This document shows positions 1 to 9,116 of a stretch of DNA of 64,000 nt, piece after piece. Within the stretch, counting starts at the first letter, position 1. The number at the start of each line of letters is the position of its first letter. Below the pieces are notes generated by a model. The model was not told the origin of the DNA and did no database searches. It saw only the letters and a program-made list of their open reading frames with translations. The translations under genes were made by a program, and so were the position numbers. Origin of the DNA: Paenibacillus sp. URB8-2 (GTDB taxonomy: Bacteria; Bacillota; Bacilli; Paenibacillales; Paenibacillaceae); contig NZ_AP023239.1 in assembly GCF_013393385.1 (NCBI RefSeq), forward strand, positions 4,464,001-4,528,000, given 5' to 3'.

Positions 1-297
1 CTTCAGATTGGCCAGCCATCCCTTTGAGACAATGACATCATTGTTGAGGAGCAGCAGTTCATCCCCGGATGCCAACTGAAGACCGTGATTGCAGGCGGCC
101 GGGAAGCCGGCGTTGGCGGGCAGGGAAATGAATGTAATCTTCTCTCTGCGGCAGTATTCCGCCGTCCCGTCGCTTGAAGCATTATCTACAACGATCAGTT
201 CATAAGGCTCCGGCGTGAGCTGGCGAATTGCATCCACACAGCTCCGCAAGAGTCCCAGTCCGTTGAAGGTCGGAATAATAATACTGGTCCGCGTCAT
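1..297 (-). CDS. Glycosyltransferase family 2, N-terminal part (runs off the left edge)
   Basis: The first 99 residues of a GT-A fold glycosyltransferase are present and the rest lies outside the window. It opens with a nucleotide-binding strand (SIIIPTFNG), followed by DNASSDGT and, near residue 90, NNDVI, which stands where the metal-binding DxD motif usually sits. These are typical of family 2 enzymes that transfer a sugar from a nucleotide-sugar donor. The ATG at 297 overlaps the stop codon of the upstream glycosyltransferase (ATGA), so the two are probably translationally coupled. The acceptor is unknown. The neighbouring giant surface-type repeat protein and two further glycosyltransferases suggest cell-surface or spore-surface decoration, which is inference. 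Confidence 0.85.
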   Translation of the reverse strand, partial: MTRTSIIIPTFNGLGLLRSCVDAIRQLTPEPYELIVVDNASSDGTAEYCRREKITFISLPANAGFPAACNHGLQLASGDELLLLNNDVIVSKGWLANLK

Positions 298-1259
298 ACT
301 CCGTTCCTCCATGCCGCAAGCATCCGGCGGCTGTCCGTTCCGTTCTCTTCCCAGGGCAGCCCTGCCGCACCGTGGGCGAACAATTCCGCAAACGCCTCGG
401 CATGATCGCCGATGATCAATTGTTCCACGCCGTTTCCCGCCCCCGTATTCCCTTTTCGTATCCTGTTCCGCTTGATTACATTGACCGTTCCCGCATTCTC
501 TACGCACAGCTTCTTCAGAACGGCGGCGGCCTGAGCCTTGGGCGGCACCGACAGCGCCTGGGGCCCGACAACATCCAAGATCCTTCGGGACAGGGCATGA
601 GGCACGGCGGTCATGGAACCTGCTCCCAAGTCTTCCCGGCCAAGCGCCATGTTCAGAAACATTTTGCAGCGGGTCACATCGTCGCATTCCCCGAACACCG
701 GAAGCAGCGGATTCAGATTATTTAGCGCCACATCCGTTCCTCCGTCGACGGCGGCGGCGAACGGAAACAGCTCCTTAGCGGGGATGGCCATGTCCCCATC
801 AAGAAACAGCAGGATATCTCCCCGGCTGAGCTTGGCGCCGATCGCCCGCCCCACATCATGCCCTGCCGCATCCGGACAATGGACGACAATGGCCTTCCCG
901 CACTGCCGCGCCCGCCGAAAGCTGTTATCGACACAGCCGTTGAGCACAACGATGATCTCCTCCGGCTTCAGCCGTTCCGCCTCTTTCAGCACGGACCCCA
1001 GAGTCGATTCCTCATTGCAGGCGGTAATAATGACCGATAACTTTCCGCGCAGTACCGGCGGACGCCATGCCGCTTTCCCGGAGCTTCGTCCTGCGGTTCT
1101 GCCGGAGGGGCGCACCGATCCTGGCGTTCTGACGCCATTAGGGCCTTTTCGGATACGAATCTTTTGCGGCTTCGCAGGTCCCTGCAAGACGCTTTTCCGG
1201 CGGGAAGCGGAGGAGGCTTTGGACCTGCCGGCAAGCTTCAGATGCATTCCAATTCTCAT
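294..1259 (-). CDS. Glycosyltransferase family 2
   Basis: This is a 321-residue protein. A basic, Arg/Lys-rich N-terminal tail of about 70 residues precedes a GT2 domain that starts with KLSVIITACNEE. It has a donor-site region with VVLNGCVDNS and a DGD metal-binding motif in LLFLDGDMAIP. The body is clearly paralogous to the next gene upstream (both share HDVGR, the DGD motif, SMTAVPHALSR and a PP.AQA segment), so they arose by duplication. The start at 1259 has a GAGGTGAT ribosome site, and 7 bases separate it from the upstream gene. The donor and acceptor sugars cannot be read from the sequence. Confidence 0.85.
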   Translation of the reverse strand: MRIGMHLKLAGRSKASSASRRKSVLQGPAKPQKIRIRKGPNGVRTPGSVRPSGRTAGRSSGKAAWRPPVLRGKLSVIITACNEESTLGSVLKEAERLKPEEIIVVLNGCVDNSFRRARQCGKAIVVHCPDAAGHDVGRAIGAKLSRGDILLFLDGDMAIPAKELFPFAAAVDGGTDVALNNLNPLLPVFGECDDVTRCKMFLNMALGREDLGAGSMTAVPHALSRRILDVVGPQALSVPPKAQAAAVLKKLCVENAGTVNVIKRNRIRKGNTGAGNGVEQLIIGDHAEAFAELFAHGAAGLPWEENGTDSRRMLAAWRNGV

Positions 1260-1266
1260 GAGTCTA

Positions 1267-2091
1267 TCACCTCACCATTTCCCGCTGCCGTGTCCCGTCG
1301 CTGAATCCGGCTCTCTCGCCCCTTCTCTCCAGCACCAGAGTAATCGCTCGGAGATGATCCGCGACAATAATCTGCTGCAAGGGATCTGTTCCGTTCGCCT
1401 TGGGGCGGATGACGTTCATTCGGCCGACGGGTACCTTATGCACCGCTTCTATCCTGAGCCCTTCCAGAACAGCCATGGCCTGCGCCACTGGCGGAGAAGA
1501 TAATATCCCGTTGCCAAGTGTGTTCAGCGCCTTCCGGCTCAGCGCGTGCGGAACTGCTGTCATCGAGCAGCCCTTAAGATCCGGGCGACCCAGCAGAATA
1601 TTGAAAGCGTGCTTGGAGAGCACAACCGGATGGGGACGGGAACGGTGAACCGGTCCAGAATAATCGTTCAAGGCGATGTCTGCTCCTCCTCTTACAGCCG
1701 CCTTGAAAGGGCGAAGCTGTTTCGCTGGAATAACAAGATCGCCGTCCGTAAACAAAAGAATTTCACCCTTCGCCGACTCCGCCCCGACGCTGCGGCCAAC
1801 ATCATGTCCCAGAGGCTCCGCATAGGAAATCACACGCGCTCCGCAGGACGCGGCAATCTCTGCGGTACCATCCGAGGAACCGTTGACCACAACGATGACT
1901 TCACATCGCGAATCGACTTTTCTCGCTTCCTTAATGGCTGCTGCAATCGTTCCGGCTTCATTCATTGCCGGAATGATGACGGACACGAGCGGCTCGGGAT
2001 GATTGCCGATATACATGGCTTTATGAGACCGGACTGCACGGCGTACAGGACTACGCCGGGAGGGGCGGGAGCGCTTTATTCTTCGCTTCAT
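1267..2091 (-). CDS. Glycosyltransferase family 2 (paralogue of the downstream gene)
   Basis: About 274 residues: a basic N-terminus (MKRRIKRSRPSRRS) followed by a GT2 catalytic domain with LVSVIIPAMNEAG, VVVNGSSDGT and the DGD motif in LLFTDGDLVIP. I placed the start at the ATG at 2091 because a perfect AAGGAGG lies 9 bases upstream. An in-frame ATG at 2100 abuts that site, and the open frame extends to 2190 without a ribosome site. The gene heads a three-gene glycosyltransferase operon with tiny or overlapping junctions. A weak promoter (TTGCCG-N16-TACACT) can be drawn in the region upstream, which would make the operon independent of the repeat-protein gene. Confidence 0.85.
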   Translation of the reverse strand: MKRRIKRSRPSRRSPVRRAVRSHKAMYIGNHPEPLVSVIIPAMNEAGTIAAAIKEARKVDSRCEVIVVVNGSSDGTAEIAASCGARVISYAEPLGHDVGRSVGAESAKGEILLFTDGDLVIPAKQLRPFKAAVRGGADIALNDYSGPVHRSRPHPVVLSKHAFNILLGRPDLKGCSMTAVPHALSRKALNTLGNGILSSPPVAQAMAVLEGLRIEAVHKVPVGRMNVIRPKANGTDPLQQIIVADHLRAITLVLERRGERAGFSDGTRQREMVR

Positions 2092-2253
2092 CTCATTCAT
2101 CCTCCTTGCAGAACATACTCCCAGGGCGGGGTTCATCACAGTGTATGTAACCAATTGCCATCGGCAACGGCCAACGTCTACGTCTGTCAATTATCCTTCC
2201 AATTTGGAATGAACAAAGCGGAAGAGGAGAAAGAGGATAAGCGTGAATTTTAT

Positions 2254-2285
2254 AAAGAAAAAACGCAGTCTCGGGCTGCGCTTTT
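2254..2285 (-). terminator. Rho-independent terminator of the repeat-protein gene
   Basis: On the minus strand a stem CGCAG / CTGCG with a 7-base loop is followed by TTTTTTCTTT. It lies 66 bases past the stop codon of the giant repeat protein and before the glycosyltransferase operon, so it separates two transcription units. Confidence 0.75.
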
Positions 2286-2350
2286 CGTTATTTTTCAATT
2301 GGGGAACCTGGATTTCAATAATCCGGCCGTTCAGACGACGATCCTTATCC

Positions 2351-5300
2351 TTAATCGAATAACCGGTCCTCTGGAGCGGGCTTCGCCGCAGGGGCGCCGA
2401 TAGCGATCCAGGAAATGACGCCATAGAATTGCTGTGTATCGCGCAGACGAACAACCTGAAGTATGGCATCCGCGCTGCCCCTGCTTTTTAATGAAACATA
2501 GAAGAAGGGCTGGTTGGTCATGGCAACTATTACATAGCCTGTGTGGCCGAACGGCTCATCAAAGGTCACTGTCACATCAACGGTGTCCGAGCCCGCGGCG
2601 AACAAGAACGCCGACATTCCGAACTGCTGAAGCGTCGACCGGTTTCCTGCGCTCTGCACCGGATTGAAGGTCAGATGCTCGGGGCTCACCGCTTCCCGCA
2701 TTAGTTGTTCTCCCCCGACGGAGGATGGAGCAAGATGCTGGCTATGCACGCTCTCTTCCTCCAGATGGCGGGACTGAATGGAGAACGGAGCGATCTTCGA
2801 ACCGTCCACCGCTTCTTCCTGAAGCTCCGCTCCGCCAACCGCGCCTTCTGTCAGCAGATCGCTGCCAATGCTCTTCGGCGCAAGCTTGCTTCCGCCAATC
2901 GAGCCGTCGGGCAGCAGTTCCGGAGAGCGCACTTCCTCGGACAGATGCTGGAGCGTAATCTCGCCCGCCGCGATATGACGGCCTTCCACCGAGCCATCCG
3001 CTAGATGCTCCGATTGAATGGCCAATGCCGCCAAGTGTTCGCCATAGATGGAAGAGGAAGCAAGATGATAGCTCTGCACGCTTTCTTCCTCCAGATGACG
3101 GGATTGGATGGAGAAGCCGGCGATCTTCGAACCGTCCACCGCTTCGTCCTGCAGCTCCGCTCTCCCTACCGCGCCTTCGGCCAGCCGGTCGCTGCCGATG
3201 CTCTTCGGCGCCAGCTTGCCTCCGCCAATCGAGCTGTCGGGCAGAAGCTCCTGGGAGCGCACTTCGGCTGAAAGATGCTGAAGCGTAATCTCGCCCGCCG
3301 CAATATGGCGGCCTTCCACCGAGGCGTCCGCGAGATGCTCCGATTGAACAGCCGATGCCGCCAGCTTGGCGGACTGGACGCTGCCGTCGGCGAGCTTGCC
3401 GGCCGTTACTGCGCTGCCGCCCAGTTTGTCGCTTGTTACGCTCTCGGGCGACAGCTTGAGCGTGGTAACCGAATAATCCGCCAGATGATGAAGCTGGACC
3501 GCGTCGGCGGCAAGATGGTAGCTCTGCACGCTCTCTTCCTCCAGATGGCGGGATTGGATGGAGAAGTCGGCGATCTTCGAGCCGTCCACCGCTTCGTCCT
3601 GCAGCTCCGCTCCGCCGACTGCACCTTCTGCCAGCCGGTCGCTGCCGATGCTCTTCGGCGCCAGCTTGCTTCCGCCAATCGAGCCGTCGGGCAGCAGCTC
3701 CGGGGAGCGCACTTCGGCTGAAAGATGCAGCAGTTTCACGCCTCCGGGAATAATATGGTTACTCTCAACAGAACCATTCGCCAGATGTTCTCCCGTGACG
3801 GATTCCGCAGCCAAATTCGCGGAGCGGACGGCTCTTTCCCCGAGTTTGCCGGCGGTGACGCTGCCGTCCTGAAGCTGGACGGACGAGACCGAGTCCGGCT
3901 GGAGATGACCCGAGCCGATGGACTGGGAGCGGATATGCTCGCCGCCAACAATGTCCGGGGACAAATGCTCCGTCTGAAGCGCACCCGGCGCGATGGCCTC
4001 CTTCCCTACTGAGCCGACCGCCAGATGCTCCGACTCGACAGCCGATACGGCCAGCTTGGCGGCAGTGACACTGCCATCCGCGAGCTTAGTGGACGTTACC
4101 GCCAAATCTCCAAGCTTATCGCTCGTCACGCTCTCGGGCGACAGCTTGAGGGAGGTAACCGCATGATCCGCGAGATGATGAGGCTGAACCGTATCAGCGG
4201 CAAGATGGTGACTCTGCACACTCGACTCCTCCAGATGGCGGGAGTGGATGGAGAAGGGGGCGATCTTCGAGCCATCCACCGCTTCGTCTTGAAGCTCCGC
4301 TCCCCCTACCGCCCCTTCCGCCAACTGGTCGCTGCCGATGCTCTTCAGCGCAATCTTGCTTCCGGTAATCGAACCTTCGAGCAGCAGGTCCGAAGAGCGT
4401 ACTTCCGCCGCCAGATGCTCCAGTTTAATTTCGCCCGATGCAATATGGCGGCTTTCCACCGAGCCATCCGTCAGGTGTTCCGATTGAACGGCCGATGCCT
4501 CCAAATGTTCGCTGCCAACGGAAGAGTGAGCCAGATGGTAGCTCTGTACGCTCTCTTCTTCCAGATGGCGGGACTGGATGGAGAACGGAGCGATCTTCGA
4601 GCCGTCCACCGCTTCATCCTTAAGCTCTGCTCCCCCTACGGCGCCTTCCGCCAGCAGGCCACTGCCGATGCTCTTCGGCGCCAGCTTGCTTCCGGTAATC
4701 GAGCCGTCGGGCAGCAGGTCCGAAGAGCGAACCTCCACTGCCAGATGCTCCAGTGTAATTGCGCCCTCCGCAATATGTCGGCTTTCCACCGAGCCGTCCG
4801 CCAGATGCTCTCCGGTAACGGATTCCTCGGCTAAATGCCCGGAACCGACGGCCCCTTCCCCGAGCTTGCCGGCGGTAACGCTTCCGTCCTGAAGCTGGAT
4901 GGAAGCGACAGAGTCCGGCAGAAGATGTCCGGAGCCGACGGACTGGGAGCGGATATGCTCGCCGCCGATCACGCCGGGGGACAGATGCTCCGGCTGGAGC
5001 GCTCCCGCCGCGATCGCTTCCTTCCCTACCGCTCCCGCCGCCAGATGCTTCGATTGAACAGCCGCTTCGGCCAGCTTGGCGGAAGTTACGCTGCCGTCCC
5101 GAAGCTTGGCGGAAGTTACCGCGAGATCGCCGAGCTTGTCGCTTGTCACGCCCCCCGGCGCCAGCTTGAGCGAGGTGACCGAATGATCAGCCAGATGGTG
5201 GGGCTGAACCGCTTCGGCTGCCAGATGGGTGCTCTGTACGCTCTCTTCCTCCAGATGACGGGACTGGATGGAGTGGGAGGCGATCTTTGAGCCGTCCACC

Positions 5301-8300
5301 ACTTCGTCCTGAAGCTCCGCTCTGCCTACCGCTCCTCCCTCCAGCCTGTCACCACTAATGCTTCTCGTCGCAAGCTTACTTCCGGTGATGGAGTTGTCAG
5401 GCAATAACTCCGAGGAGCGCACCTCGGCCGACAAATGTTCCAGCGTCACCCCGCCCGCCGTAATATGACGGCTTTCGACCGCGCCTGCCGCCAGATGCCC
5501 CGGCTGAACGGACGATGGCTCCAGATGCTGGCTGCCGACAGAAGTGGGGGCCAGGTGATAGCTCTGTACGCTCTCTTCCTCCAGATGGCGGGACTGGATC
5601 GAGAACGGAGCAATCTTCGATCCGTCAACCGCTTCGTCCTGAAGCTCCGCTCCGCCTACCGCGCCTGCCTCCAGCAGGCCGTTGCCGATGCTGTTCGGCG
5701 CAATCTTGCTTCCGTTAATCGAGCCGTCGGGCAGCAGCTCCGAGGATCGTACCTCCTCAGCCAGATGCCGGAGCGTGATTTCGCCTACTTCAATATGGCG
5801 GCCTTGTACTGCGCCTTCGGCCAGCTGTTCGCCTGTGATGGATTCTCGGGCCAAATGCTCCGGGCGGACAGCTCCTGCTCCAAGCTTGCCGGAGGTGACG
5901 CTGCCGTCCTGAAGCTGGACCCAAGAGACCGAATCCGGCTGGAGATGGCTCACTCCGACAGACTGAGAGCGGATATGTTCCCCGCTGATCACGTCGGGGG
6001 ACAAATGCTCCGAGCGAAGCGAGCCTGCCGCGATTGCTTCTTTCCCTACCGAGCCCGCCGCCAGATGCTTCGACTGAATGGCGGATGCGGCCAGCTTGGC
6101 GGAAGTGATGCTGCCGTCCGCGAGCTTGGTGGAAGTTACCGCGAGGTCGCTAAGCTTGTCGCTCGTCACGCTTTCTGGCGACAGCTTGAGCGAGGTGACC
6201 GCATGGTCCCCCAAGTGATGGGGCTGGACGGCTTCCGCGGCAAGATGCTGGCTCTGCACGCTCTCTTCTTCCAGGTGGCGGGACTGGATGGATAGGGGGG
6301 CGATCTTCGAGCCGTCCACCGCTTCGTCCTGAAGCTCCGCTCCGCCTACCGCCCCATTCGCCAGTCTGTCGCTGCCGATGCTCTTCAGCGCAAGCTTGCT
6401 TCCACCAATCGAGCCGTCGGGCAGCAGCTCCTGCGAGCGCACTTCCGCAGCCAGATGCTCAAGTGTAATTCCGCCCGCCGCAATATGGCGGCTTTCCACA
6501 GAGGCGTCCGCCAGATGCTCTCCGGTGACAGATTCCGCAGCCAAATGGTCTGAGCGCACAGCTCCTGTACCAAGTTTGCTGGCCGTGACGCTGCCGTCCT
6601 GAAGCTGGACGAACGAGACCGAGCCCGGAAGAAGATGGCTGACTCCGACAGACAGGGAGCGGATATGCTCGCCGCCGATAATGCCGGGGGACAAATGCTC
6701 CGAGTAAATCGAGCCAGGGGCGATCGCTTCCTTACCTACCGCGCCTTTCGCCAGATGCTCGGGTTCAACGGCGGCTTCGGCCAGCTTGGCGGAAGTAACG
6801 CTGCCGTCCGCGAGCTTGGCGGAAGTAACCGCGAGGTCGCTGAGCTTGTCGCTCGTTACGCTTTCAGGCGACAGCTTGAGCGAGGTGACCGCATGGTCCG
6901 CCAGATGATGGGGCTGGACCGCTTCGGCGGCAATGTGGATATCTTTTACCGCACCTGCCGCCAGCTTTTCCCCCGACACCGATCCCGGCTGAATGGCAAC
7001 CGGCGCTACGCTGTTCTTCCGCAAATGCCGGCTGTCTACCGCTCCAGCGGCCAAATGCTCGCCATCCACGGCAGCGTCCTGGAGCACGCGGGCGCTGACG
7101 CTGGAATCGGCAAAATGCTTCTCTTCCACCGCGCATAACGCAATATGCTCGCCGCTAACCGCTCCTGGCGCGATAGCATAGTTTCCAATCGCGCCAGGAG
7201 CCAGCTTGCTTGCAACCACGCTGCCGTCCGCGAGCTTGGCGGCGGTCACGCTCTGGGCGCGCATATGCCCCGTGCCCACCGCTTCCCCGGCGAGCTCTCC
7301 GCCTGTAACGGCTCCGGCCGCCAGATGCCGGGAATGTACCGAATCATCCTTGAGATGCGACGCCCCTATCGTACCGGCCCGAAGCTGTTCTTCTCCCACC
7401 GCTTCGGGCTGAATATGGGCGGGGCCCACGGCCTGAGGCGCAAGCTGCGAACCGCGCACGGCCGATTTGGCGATATGCCGGGTTCCTACGGCCTCATCGG
7501 CCAGCTTGTGCCCGATTATACTCTGATCGGCAATCTTGGATGAAGTGACGGCCTGCTCCACAAGCTGCGCCGTACCGATCGCGCCTTCAGCCAGCTTGGC
7601 GTACGTTATGCTCCGGTCCGCAAGATGGCTGCCCGTAACGGCTCCGCTGGCGATGTGCCCGCCGGAGACGCTGTCAGGCGCAAGATGAGAACTCTGTACA
7701 GACTCTTCGCCAAGCTCTCTCGCGCCGACTGCACCTTCAGCCAGATGGCTGCTGACGATGCTGCCGAGCTGAAGCTGTTCGCCGCCGATCACCCGGCCTG
7801 TGAGCTGCTCCCGGCCGATGGCTCCCGGCGCAAGATGCTTCGCTCCGACAATACCCTCTCCCAGATGATGGGCCCAAATAGCTCCTTCCTCGATCTTCGC
7901 TCCGGTGATTGAACCATCTTCGATGATATCTCCGCTGACGGAGCCGTCGGCCAGCTTGGAACGGTCAATCAGGCCGTTCGCAAGATGCCGGATGCCAATC
8001 GAACCGCTCTGGATTTTGTCTCCGGTGACGGCACCTTCCTCCAGAAGCTCTGTGGTGATGACGCACTCGCTTAAATGGCGGCTTTCAATCGACCGCTCGG
8101 CGATCTTGCTGGCATCGATCAGCCGGTCGGCCAGCTTCTCGGGGCCGATGCTGCCCTCCTTCAGCTTCTCGCCGCCGATGGAGTGGTCGAGCAGCTTGCC
8201 GCCGGACACGCTGCCCTCGGCCAGATGCACGCCGGACACGGATTCCGGCGCGATCTTGACCGAAGTAATCGCCTTGTCCGCGATATGGATGGACTGGACT

Positions 8301-8806
8301 GCATAGTCCTGGAGCCACGGAGCGCCAATGATGCCGGGCTTCAGCTTCGAACCGTCGATGCTGCGCGGAGCGATTTTCGGTCCGGTTACCGCTCCGTCCG
8401 ACAGGTCGTCGGTATACACTTGCCGCTTCTCCTTCTCCAGCTTCACGGCAAAAGGCTCGATCTCCGGCTTGACCTCGGGAGCCTCCTCCAGTTTGACCTC
8501 GGGAGCCTCCTCCAATTTGGTCTCGGGAGCTGTCTCCGGAACGGTCCCGAAAACCGTCTCCTCCTGCTCGTTAATGACCTCCACAGGCTCTGCGGCAGCC
8601 GAGGAATGCAGCGTCATCGCCTCTCTCTCCCATTCGGCATCCGTCTTGAAAGTCAGAGCTTTCGCTTTTTCACCACTTTCCGTATCGACCTTCCCTGACT
8701 GCTTTCGCCCGTCTTCCAATACACTCAATTCCTTGATGTTGGGGTTATCCACAAAATAAAGCCGTTTCTTCGCCTTAACCGGCAGCTTCTTTCTGGATCT
8801 GCTCAC
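2351..8806 (-). CDS. Giant WIAG-tail decapeptide-repeat protein
   Basis: 2151 residues from a GTG start with GGGAGGG upstream. Residues 1-138 form a basic, then Glu/Pro-rich head with short EEAPEVKL repeats. Residues 139-2048 are exactly 191 consecutive decapeptides without one phase break, each close to [AS]-[VI]-x-[SG]-x-[HK]-[LI]-A-x-[GE]. Residues 2049-2151 form a globular tail containing GVISWIAIGAP, which marks the WIAG-tail domain named from Paenibacillus proteins. There is no signal peptide or membrane segment. Similar short repeats occur in phage tail fibres and bacterial surface stalks, so an elongated fibre is likely; this is inference. The gene lies beside glycosyltransferases and a spore-coat-type ATP-grasp gene, which points to a glycosylated surface or spore filament. 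The substrate or partner is unknown. Confidence 0.85.
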   Translation of the reverse strand: MSRSRKKLPVKAKKRLYFVDNPNIKELSVLEDGRKQSGKVDTESGEKAKALTFKTDAEWEREAMTLHSSAAAEPVEVINEQEETVFGTVPETAPETKLEEAPEVKLEEAPEVKPEIEPFAVKLEKEKRQVYTDDLSDGAVTGPKIAPRSIDGSKLKPGIIGAPWLQDYAVQSIHIADKAITSVKIAPESVSGVHLAEGSVSGGKLLDHSIGGEKLKEGSIGPEKLADRLIDASKIAERSIESRHLSECVITTELLEEGAVTGDKIQSGSIGIRHLANGLIDRSKLADGSVSGDIIEDGSITGAKIEEGAIWAHHLGEGIVGAKHLAPGAIGREQLTGRVIGGEQLQLGSIVSSHLAEGAVGARELGEESVQSSHLAPDSVSGGHIASGAVTGSHLADRSITYAKLAEGAIGTAQLVEQAVTSSKIADQSIIGHKLADEAVGTRHIAKSAVRGSQLAPQAVGPAHIQPEAVGEEQLRAGTIGASHLKDDSVHSRHLAAGAVTGGELAGEAVGTGHMRAQSVTAAKLADGSVVASKLAPGAIGNYAIAPGAVSGEHIALCAVEEKHFADSSVSARVLQDAAVDGEHLAAGAVDSRHLRKNSVAPVAIQPGSVSGEKLAAGAVKDIHIAAEAVQPHHLADHAVTSLKLSPESVTSDKLSDLAVTSAKLADGSVTSAKLAEAAVEPEHLAKGAVGKEAIAPGSIYSEHLSPGIIGGEHIRSLSVGVSHLLPGSVSFVQLQDGSVTASKLGTGAVRSDHLAAESVTGEHLADASVESRHIAAGGITLEHLAAEVRSQELLPDGSIGGSKLALKSIGSDRLANGAVGGAELQDEAVDGSKIAPLSIQSRHLEEESVQSQHLAAEAVQPHHLGDHAVTSLKLSPESVTSDKLSDLAVTSTKLADGSITSAKLAASAIQSKHLAAGSVGKEAIAAGSLRSEHLSPDVISGEHIRSQSVGVSHLQPDSVSWVQLQDGSVTSGKLGAGAVRPEHLARESITGEQLAEGAVQGRHIEVGEITLRHLAEEVRSSELLPDGSINGSKIAPNSIGNGLLEAGAVGGAELQDEAVDGSKIAPFSIQSRHLEEESVQSYHLAPTSVGSQHLEPSSVQPGHLAAGAVESRHITAGGVTLEHLSAEVRSSELLPDNSITGSKLATRSISGDRLEGGAVGRAELQDEVVDGSKIASHSIQSRHLEEESVQSTHLAAEAVQPHHLADHSVTSLKLAPGGVTSDKLGDLAVTSAKLRDGSVTSAKLAEAAVQSKHLAAGAVGKEAIAAGALQPEHLSPGVIGGEHIRSQSVGSGHLLPDSVASIQLQDGSVTAGKLGEGAVGSGHLAEESVTGEHLADGSVESRHIAEGAITLEHLAVEVRSSDLLPDGSITGSKLAPKSIGSGLLAEGAVGGAELKDEAVDGSKIAPFSIQSRHLEEESVQSYHLAHSSVGSEHLEASAVQSEHLTDGSVESRHIASGEIKLEHLAAEVRSSDLLLEGSITGSKIALKSIGSDQLAEGAVGGAELQDEAVDGSKIAPFSIHSRHLEESSVQSHHLAADTVQPHHLADHAVTSLKLSPESVTSDKLGDLAVTSTKLADGSVTAAKLAVSAVESEHLAVGSVGKEAIAPGALQTEHLSPDIVGGEHIRSQSIGSGHLQPDSVSSVQLQDGSVTAGKLGERAVRSANLAAESVTGEHLANGSVESNHIIPGGVKLLHLSAEVRSPELLPDGSIGGSKLAPKSIGSDRLAEGAVGGAELQDEAVDGSKIADFSIQSRHLEEESVQSYHLAADAVQLHHLADYSVTTLKLSPESVTSDKLGGSAVTAGKLADGSVQSAKLAASAVQSEHLADASVEGRHIAAGEITLQHLSAEVRSQELLPDSSIGGGKLAPKSIGSDRLAEGAVGRAELQDEAVDGSKIAGFSIQSRHLEEESVQSYHLASSSIYGEHLAALAIQSEHLADGSVEGRHIAAGEITLQHLSEEVRSPELLPDGSIGGSKLAPKSIGSDLLTEGAVGGAELQEEAVDGSKIAPFSIQSRHLEEESVHSQHLAPSSVGGEQLMREAVSPEHLTFNPVQSAGNRSTLQQFGMSAFLFAAGSDTVDVTVTFDEPFGHTGYVIVAMTNQPFFYVSLKSRGSADAILQVVRLRDTQQFYGVISWIAIGAPAAKPAPEDRLFD
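2663..8392 (-). repeat. 191 tandem 30-bp units inside the repeat-protein gene
   Basis: The 5730 bp are exactly 191 x 30 bp. Beyond the 30-bp period there is a higher-order order: the same block landmark (the DNA for a VTSDKL-type unit) recurs near 3431, 4121, 5141, 6161 and 6851. The spacings are therefore 690, 1020, 1020 and 690 bp, all multiples of 30 (23 or 34 units). A second landmark at 3861, 4881, 5901 and 6591 gives 1020, 1020 and 690. This shows growth by duplication of large blocks as well as single units. Confidence 0.9.
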
Positions 8807-9116
8807 AAGCAGTCCCTCCCTCCGCTGTGTTATCGCCTAAGCATCATATGCACGGGAACGGGCGAATGACACCCTTTTTCCTGTCCCGAACGTAAAACTT
8901 GGCGGTGAGAGAACGCATCTATGCTTCTTAAGATAAGCGTGTTCGATTCAGCGAACAAACACAGCACGAATTAAAGGAAGAACACAAAAAAGGGCTTCTG
9001 TCACTCGCTCATTCGTCCACCCTGACAGGCCGGTATGCACATATCCTGATTGAAGAGGTAGGAAGAACCCGATTTGTACGTGCAGGTGTGAATCACCAAC
9101 CGGGAGGGATCGATCA
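8807..9116. other. Divergent intergenic region, repeat-protein gene / yheC-type gene
   Basis: 310 bases between two divergent start codons, carrying both ribosome sites and presumably both promoters. I see no consensus housekeeping promoter. Sequences resembling the -10 of sporulation sigma factors (CATATGATG on the minus strand, CATATCCTG on the plus strand) are present, but each deviates from CATA-N3-TA at its last position and lacks a well-placed -35. No gene or stable RNA is evident. Confidence 0.4.

Noticed and set aside
2191..2469. A 92-codon minus-strand open frame
   Set aside because: It overlaps the end of the repeat gene and the terminator, and has no ribosome site.
2663..8392. A CRISPR array
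   Set aside because: The 30-bp units are contiguous, without unique spacers, and encode an intact protein frame.
2705..8698. Many plus-strand open frames of 60-290 codons opposite the repeat protein
   Set aside because: They are shadows of the 30-bp repeats, which keep every frame open because 30 is a multiple of 3. None has a ribosome site or a domain.
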